From Betaproteobacteria bacterium (lineage in GTDB: Bacteria > Pseudomonadota > Gammaproteobacteria > Burkholderiales > SHXO01), in assembly GCA_025356655.1 (NCBI GenBank), contig JANXRW010000142.1, positions 1-64,000 of the forward strand: a stretch of DNA of 64,000 nt. The letters are read 5' to 3'. Positions 60,619 through 64,000 of this stretch are shown piece after piece. Numbering within the stretch: position 1 is the stretch's first letter; the number at the start of each line of letters is the position of its first letter. The notes under the pieces were generated by a model that was given only the letters and a program-made list of their open reading frames with translations, did not search any database and had not been told where the DNA came from. The translations under genes were made by a program, and so were the position numbers.

Positions 60619-60938
60619 CCCCACCCCTGTGACGCAGGCTGCGCCCCACGGGATGCACCAGCGGTTACGCGCAGAAGGAAGTACGCCGAACCCTCCAGGG
60701 ATGCGCCTTGAGCTTGACCCGCTAGCCGCCCGATCCTCGATCCGGCAACCGCCTCCCCCCAGGCGTACGGTGGAAGCCATCTATGTCGCGCCGCTCGCTG
60801 CACCGCGAGCGCAGGCAGATCCACTTTGTCCCCCCGTGGCCGTGGATCGAGTGTGGTGTGCCGGTTGGCTAGCCTCGCCTCACCCCGCCCCCCCCAGGCA
60901 TCCCCCGCTGCTTTCGCCGCCATCCGAGGGAACGGCCA
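60619..60938. other. intergenic stretch without recognisable gene
   Basis: About 320 bp after the SMR-like gene. Overlapping ORFs exist in several frames (60483-60923 minus, 60539-61084 plus), but their products are Pro/Arg/Ala-rich and have no family resemblance I can name. I see no RNA gene or clear repeat. Together with the next fragment this looks like decayed sequence. Confidence 0.5.
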
Positions 60939-61289
60939 CTAATTTGCGCTCTTGGGATTTTCCTTGCTCCCGACGCCCGGGTTTGAGGCACTGCCGGACC
61001 CAGAGCTTGTCTGTGTTGGCGCACTCGAAGCACACATTTCGACAAGTAGCTTCTGCGGGTAATCGAAGCCAGCACCGGTATTAGCGTCTATAAGAAAACC
61101 AATGCCCCCACCAGCGATGATATTCCCCCAAACACCGCCGTTGGAACTCGACTTGAAAACGGCGACTGCAGGCCAGTACCCATCCCGTTCGCATCGAACG
61201 GTCAGGTCAGAGAATGCTTTTTGGATGACGGTCCAGCGCCCAGGCAGACAGCAGGTGGTAGAAATTGATGTCGGCCTGCGTAACACCAC
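60939..61289 (-). pseudogene. C-terminal fragment of a lipoprotein-like protein with glycine-rich segment
   Basis: The last ~80 residues, beginning with TVIQKAFSDLTVRCERDGYW, then a Gly-rich segment GNIIAGGGIGFLIDANTGAGFDYP, look like the conserved C-terminal half of small proteobacterial lipoproteins. There is no signal peptide or lipobox. The 5' part would have to lie in the 75 bp before the M48 gene, where the frame gives no sensible sequence. I therefore read it as a truncated remnant, though a short intact gene cannot be excluded. Confidence 0.45.
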
Positions 61290-61363
61290 AGCCGTCCTCG
61301 CTCCACGCGCGTGGACATGGCTATGGTTCTTTGATCCTTAGTCGGAAAGGCTCAGAGCTTCGG

Positions 61364-62368
61364 CTACGGCTGCGGCGCAGACTCCAGCAGGTGGGCGATA
61401 CGCTCGTCGGTTGGCGGGTGCGAACTCAGGTAAGACGCCGAACTACGCTCACGCGCTTGCATCGCACGTAGCACCCGCGCAAGACCGGCGGTGGACAGCC
61501 CGTTCGCGTGCAGGGTGGCGATGGCGTAGTCGTCGGCCTCTCGCTCGAAGTCCCGGGAATACTTCAGATCCAGCACCAGCGCCGGGAAACCCATGAGTAC
61601 CGTCGAGGTATCCCCCAGGAGCAGCCCCACCACCGCACCGACGGCCGTTGCCTGAATGAACGAGCGCAGCGCGTGGCGGCCCCTCAGGTGCCCCAACTCA
61701 TGGGCGAGCACTCCGAGCACGGCATCATCGGCGGGCGCGAGGGAAACGATCTCATCCGTGAGGATGATGTAACCCGACGGCAAGGTGAACGCGTTTGGCC
61801 CGTAACGGCTATGCCGGAACAGGAGCCGGTACGCCGGCCGCCCCCCGGGTGGCAGACGCAAGGCCGCGAGCGCGTTGGTGATGGCATCCTGCCGTTGCTG
61901 TGTGAGCGTACTGGCGGTGAACACGTGGCGGTCGAGCATCTCCAGCGTACCGGCTCCCAAACTGCGCTCGGCGCCCTGCGGCACCAGGCCCGCGGCCAAC
62001 CGGGCTGCGGCCGGGAGGCCGAAGAGATACCCAAGCGCCAGCCCAGCCACGAACAGCAGCCCAAAAAACAACGACCAGCTAGGCCTCCCCAGCACGCGCA
62101 GCCACGGGGCGTCGCGCGCACCTGCCCGGGCCAGGAGGCCAGCGAGCTCGGGCCCCTCCTCCACCTCCAACATGCCGCCGCCGGGCAGGCCGAGTCTGCG
62201 TGGCGCCGAGGGCGTGGGCTCGGGGATCTCCACGACGGACAGAGGAATGCGCAGTTCGGTCTCGCCCAAGATGCGCAGTGTGTCGCCCCGGCACTCCCAG
62301 CGCACGGCGTGGGCGCGCGAGGTGCGACCGTCGAAGAATCGCCCCTCGGCGCCCTGGGCATCGGTCAA
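61364..62368 (-). CDS. M48 family metallopeptidase with N-terminal beta domain
   Basis: The 334-residue membrane protease starts at TTG 62368, overlapping the stop of the DUF898 gene (TTGA). An N-terminal beta-rich region (FFDGRTSRAHAVRWECRGDTLRIL; DUF7092-like) precedes a membrane helix (about 115-135). The M48 domain has zinc motif HELGH and the later Glu in READDYAI, so it should be active. The track start at 62683 covers the DUF898 gene. The tight pairing suggests a joint envelope function. Confidence 0.9.
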   Translation of the reverse strand: MTDAQGAEGRFFDGRTSRAHAVRWECRGDTLRILGETELRIPLSVVEIPEPTPSAPRRLGLPGGGMLEVEEGPELAGLLARAGARDAPWLRVLGRPSWSLFFGLLFVAGLALGYLFGLPAAARLAAGLVPQGAERSLGAGTLEMLDRHVFTASTLTQQRQDAITNALAALRLPPGGRPAYRLLFRHSRYGPNAFTLPSGYIILTDEIVSLAPADDAVLGVLAHELGHLRGRHALRSFIQATAVGAVVGLLLGDTSTVLMGFPALVLDLKYSRDFEREADDYAIATLHANGLSTAGLARVLRAMQARERSSASYLSSHPPTDERIAHLLESAPQP

Positions 62369-63426
62369 AGCGAGAAATCCACGTCCAGCAGGTCCACCAC
62401 CTCGGATCCTAGGGCGTCGGCCTCCTGCTGCGCGCCGGCCAGGAAATCGTCCATGCCGCGCGCCATTTCCACCGTCACGCAGCCGAGCCGGTAGCGAAGG
62501 GAGCGAACCTTCGCGAAAGGCGTGAACAACCCCAGCGTGACGATGGTGAGCAGCGCATTGACCAGCATCAACCGGGTCATGGGCCAGGCCCGCACCTCGC
62601 TCTGGAAACGCGCCTCCTCGAGTAGGGTGCCGTTCCAGACCAAATTCTGTAGGCGGGATACCAGTAATGCACTGATGAACCAATAGCCGATAAGCGCAAC
62701 GGGGACTCCCAGCGCAAGGACCCCTGGCGCAGCGCTACCGAGTTGCCCCTGCGAGGCCACCACGAGGGCTGGCATTGCCAGTACGGCCAGCGACGCGCCA
62801 ATGACCAGCAAATAGGTCACATAGAACCCGCCCACGCTGGCCTCGAAGCGAAAGCGCGCCGCGCCGTAGCGCGCGTTTGCGTGCTGGTAGCGCTTGATCC
62901 GCTGGTGCACAAACGGCCCCAGGAGTAGAAGCGTCAGCGGCAGCAACAGGGGTAATCCCAGGAAGGTCCTGTAGGCCCCACCAAGGCTTCCGGCAAAGCC
63001 CAGGCGCAAGCCCCGGAAACGCGTGTTGTAGAGCTTGAACTGGAAGCTCTTCCAGATAAGCCAAGGTGCGGCCAGGGCAAAGGCCAGCATGGCGAGGACG
63101 GCGCCCGACGCCCCCAGATAGGCGCCCACCGCTTGATAGCCCGCCAGGAGCACCACGGCGATCACGCGCCCCTTTAGAATGGCCATGGGGCGACCGGTGT
63201 ATTCAAAACCGCTGTCCGCTAGACGTGTATTGGCATAAAGGTAGCGCAGGCGACGCACTTTGGCCCAGGGTGAGTAGATTCCCAGCGTGACGGCGATGAG
63301 TAGTAGGTTAGAGATCCAGATCGCGAAGTACTCGTGGCCGCTGCCCACGAAACTCAGCCTCAGCACACCGACGGACGTCACCCCCTGCGGATCACGCGGG
63401 AGTAGTTCTTCGGCAGATTCGGTCAT
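62365..63426 (-). CDS. DUF898 (YjgN-like) polytopic membrane protein
   Basis: The 353-residue protein has about eight membrane helices and a repeated family motif: TLGIYSPWAKVRRLRYLYANT near the N-terminus and TLGLFTPFAKVRSLRY near the C-terminus. It therefore looks like an internal duplication typical of DUF898. Function is unknown. It is translated together with the downstream M48 peptidase (4-nt overlap), an arrangement common in proteobacteria. Confidence 0.92.
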   Translation of the reverse strand: MTESAEELLPRDPQGVTSVGVLRLSFVGSGHEYFAIWISNLLLIAVTLGIYSPWAKVRRLRYLYANTRLADSGFEYTGRPMAILKGRVIAVVLLAGYQAVGAYLGASGAVLAMLAFALAAPWLIWKSFQFKLYNTRFRGLRLGFAGSLGGAYRTFLGLPLLLPLTLLLLGPFVHQRIKRYQHANARYGAARFRFEASVGGFYVTYLLVIGASLAVLAMPALVVASQGQLGSAAPGVLALGVPVALIGYWFISALLVSRLQNLVWNGTLLEEARFQSEVRAWPMTRLMLVNALLTIVTLGLFTPFAKVRSLRYRLGCVTVEMARGMDDFLAGAQQEADALGSEVVDLLDVDFSL

Positions 63427-63745
63427 GGTTTTAGCCCAGCTGGGACAGGTGGAAGGGACTCGACCGGCATGCTATCACCGCCCGTGCGAACGGCGCCACT
63501 TGCCGCTCGGTCGGGGCCTTGCCACCCCGGTTGGGTGCAGGGCAGCGGCGAGGCGCCCTGAGAAAATCGCGCAATCGGCTGGCAGGCAAATCACCCCTAC
63601 TCTAAGCAATTGTCAGCGACGATCTGCCAAACCACCTTCCCGACGAACCACCGGTACCGTCAAAGCGGATCAACCGAACCAGGGTTCGGACTCCGCGGAT
63701 TTACCTGGCCGGACATCTTCTGGGTATGCGTGTAGCTACGACTGG
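63427..63745. other. intergenic stretch without recognisable gene
   Basis: About 320 bp upstream of the DUF898 gene. It should hold the promoter of that operon on the minus strand, but I found no convincing -35/-10 pair. No RNA gene or repeat is evident. Confidence 0.5.
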
Positions 63746-64000
63746 CTACGCAAGGGTCAATCCGAAGTAGCAGGCCGTCGCGCCTTCGGCGGTGAGATCC
63801 GCCGAGTGCAGTTCCTCCGGCACAGCAACCCCGCGCATCCATCCGCTCTGGACTTCTGCCAGCGCCATCGACCGCTGGGTGTCCTTGTCCCACTTGGGTT
63901 CGCGAAAACCCGGATTCCATCAACGCCGTCGGGAGGTCGCGGCCTCGATAGAGCACGCCGTAGCCCCGAGCCAGACATGGTGGGTGCCCTCACGGCCGAA
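63746..64000 (-). pseudogene. probable degraded coding fragment at the window edge
   Basis: On the minus strand, one frame reads FGREGTHHVWLG at the edge and again EPKWDKDTQRSMALAEVQSGW to a TAG at 63746-63748, with an in-frame TGA at 63920-63922 between them. The shifted frame reads GYGVLYRGRDLPTALMESGF across the gap. Splicing the frames gives a smooth protein, which suggests two small indels. The family is not recognised and the 5' part is outside the window. Confidence 0.4.

Noticed and set aside
63675-63720. GGTTCGGACTCC-like T-arm that could suggest a tRNA or attachment site
   Set aside because: No acceptor stem, anticodon arm or CCA end could be built around it, and no integrase or direct repeat is nearby.

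Overview
The window is chromosomal DNA from a Betaproteobacterium, probably a Nitrosomonadales/Rhodocyclales-type lineage; genus not resolved. The evidence is the 5' end of a 16S rRNA gene with betaproteobacterial-looking sequence, the block hisGD-BHAFIE-hinT-tatABC, the mla-ibaG-murA block, and rpoN-hpf-ptsN-hprK-rapZ with HPr kinase present. Coding density is very high, GC is high, and stop/start overlaps (ATGA, GTGA, TTGA, TGATG) are common. No insertion sequence, prophage, CRISPR array or tRNA was seen.

Layout. (1) 1-8.2 kb: a 16S rRNA gene leaves the window on the minus strand behind a strong promoter and boxA, followed by tyrS, an M23 endopeptidase, anmK, erpA, a bactofilin, a DUF6776-like membrane protein, argC, and rpsI/rplM with a clear promoter and terminator. 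(2) 8.3-23.75 kb: a single-PDZ HtrA-type protease, then about 14 kb of co-directional minus-strand genes: tatCBA, hinT, the histidine genes (hisC is missing), murA, ibaG, a YadGH-like ABC exporter and mlaBCDEF. (3) 24.0-43.3 kb: a plus-strand pilus locus, the most interesting region. It encodes an ABC ATPase, a sigma54-dependent response regulator, MSHA-type machinery (MshM, MshL, MshN-like, MshE, MshG, MshI/J/K-like), two large minor prepilins, a multi-membrane-pass histidine kinase on the opposite strand, an ABC-2 permease with a membrane partner, and two tandem paralogous pilins behind a good sigma54 promoter. (4) 43.3-55.0 kb: a CPA2 cation/proton antiporter, then Kdo and LPS transport (kdsD, kdsC, lptC, lptA, lptB), the sigma54/PTS-Ntr block (rpoN, hpf, ptsN, hprK, rapZ), a surface-adhesin-E-like protein, ubiX and a Lon-N protein. 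(5) 55.0-64.0 kb: an M32 carboxypeptidase, a zinc alcohol dehydrogenase, an unknown protein, mutY, a HAD phosphatase, an SMR/EamA-type membrane protein, degraded coding remnants, an M48 peptidase and a DUF898 protein.

How the parts fit. Envelope biogenesis dominates: peptidoglycan (M23 peptidase, AnmK, MurA, bactofilin), lipid asymmetry (Mla), LPS (Kds, Lpt), Tat export and a pilus. The pilus locus looks like an MSHA/type II-like system whose ABC transporter (ATPase at one end, permease and accessory protein at the other) resembles the PilGHI transporter of Myxococcus. Its response regulator carries GAFTGA, a sigma54 promoter precedes the tandem pilins, and rpoN is 7 kb away. The extension ATPase has an MshEN domain, suggesting c-di-GMP input. 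No retraction ATPase or prepilin peptidase is in the window.
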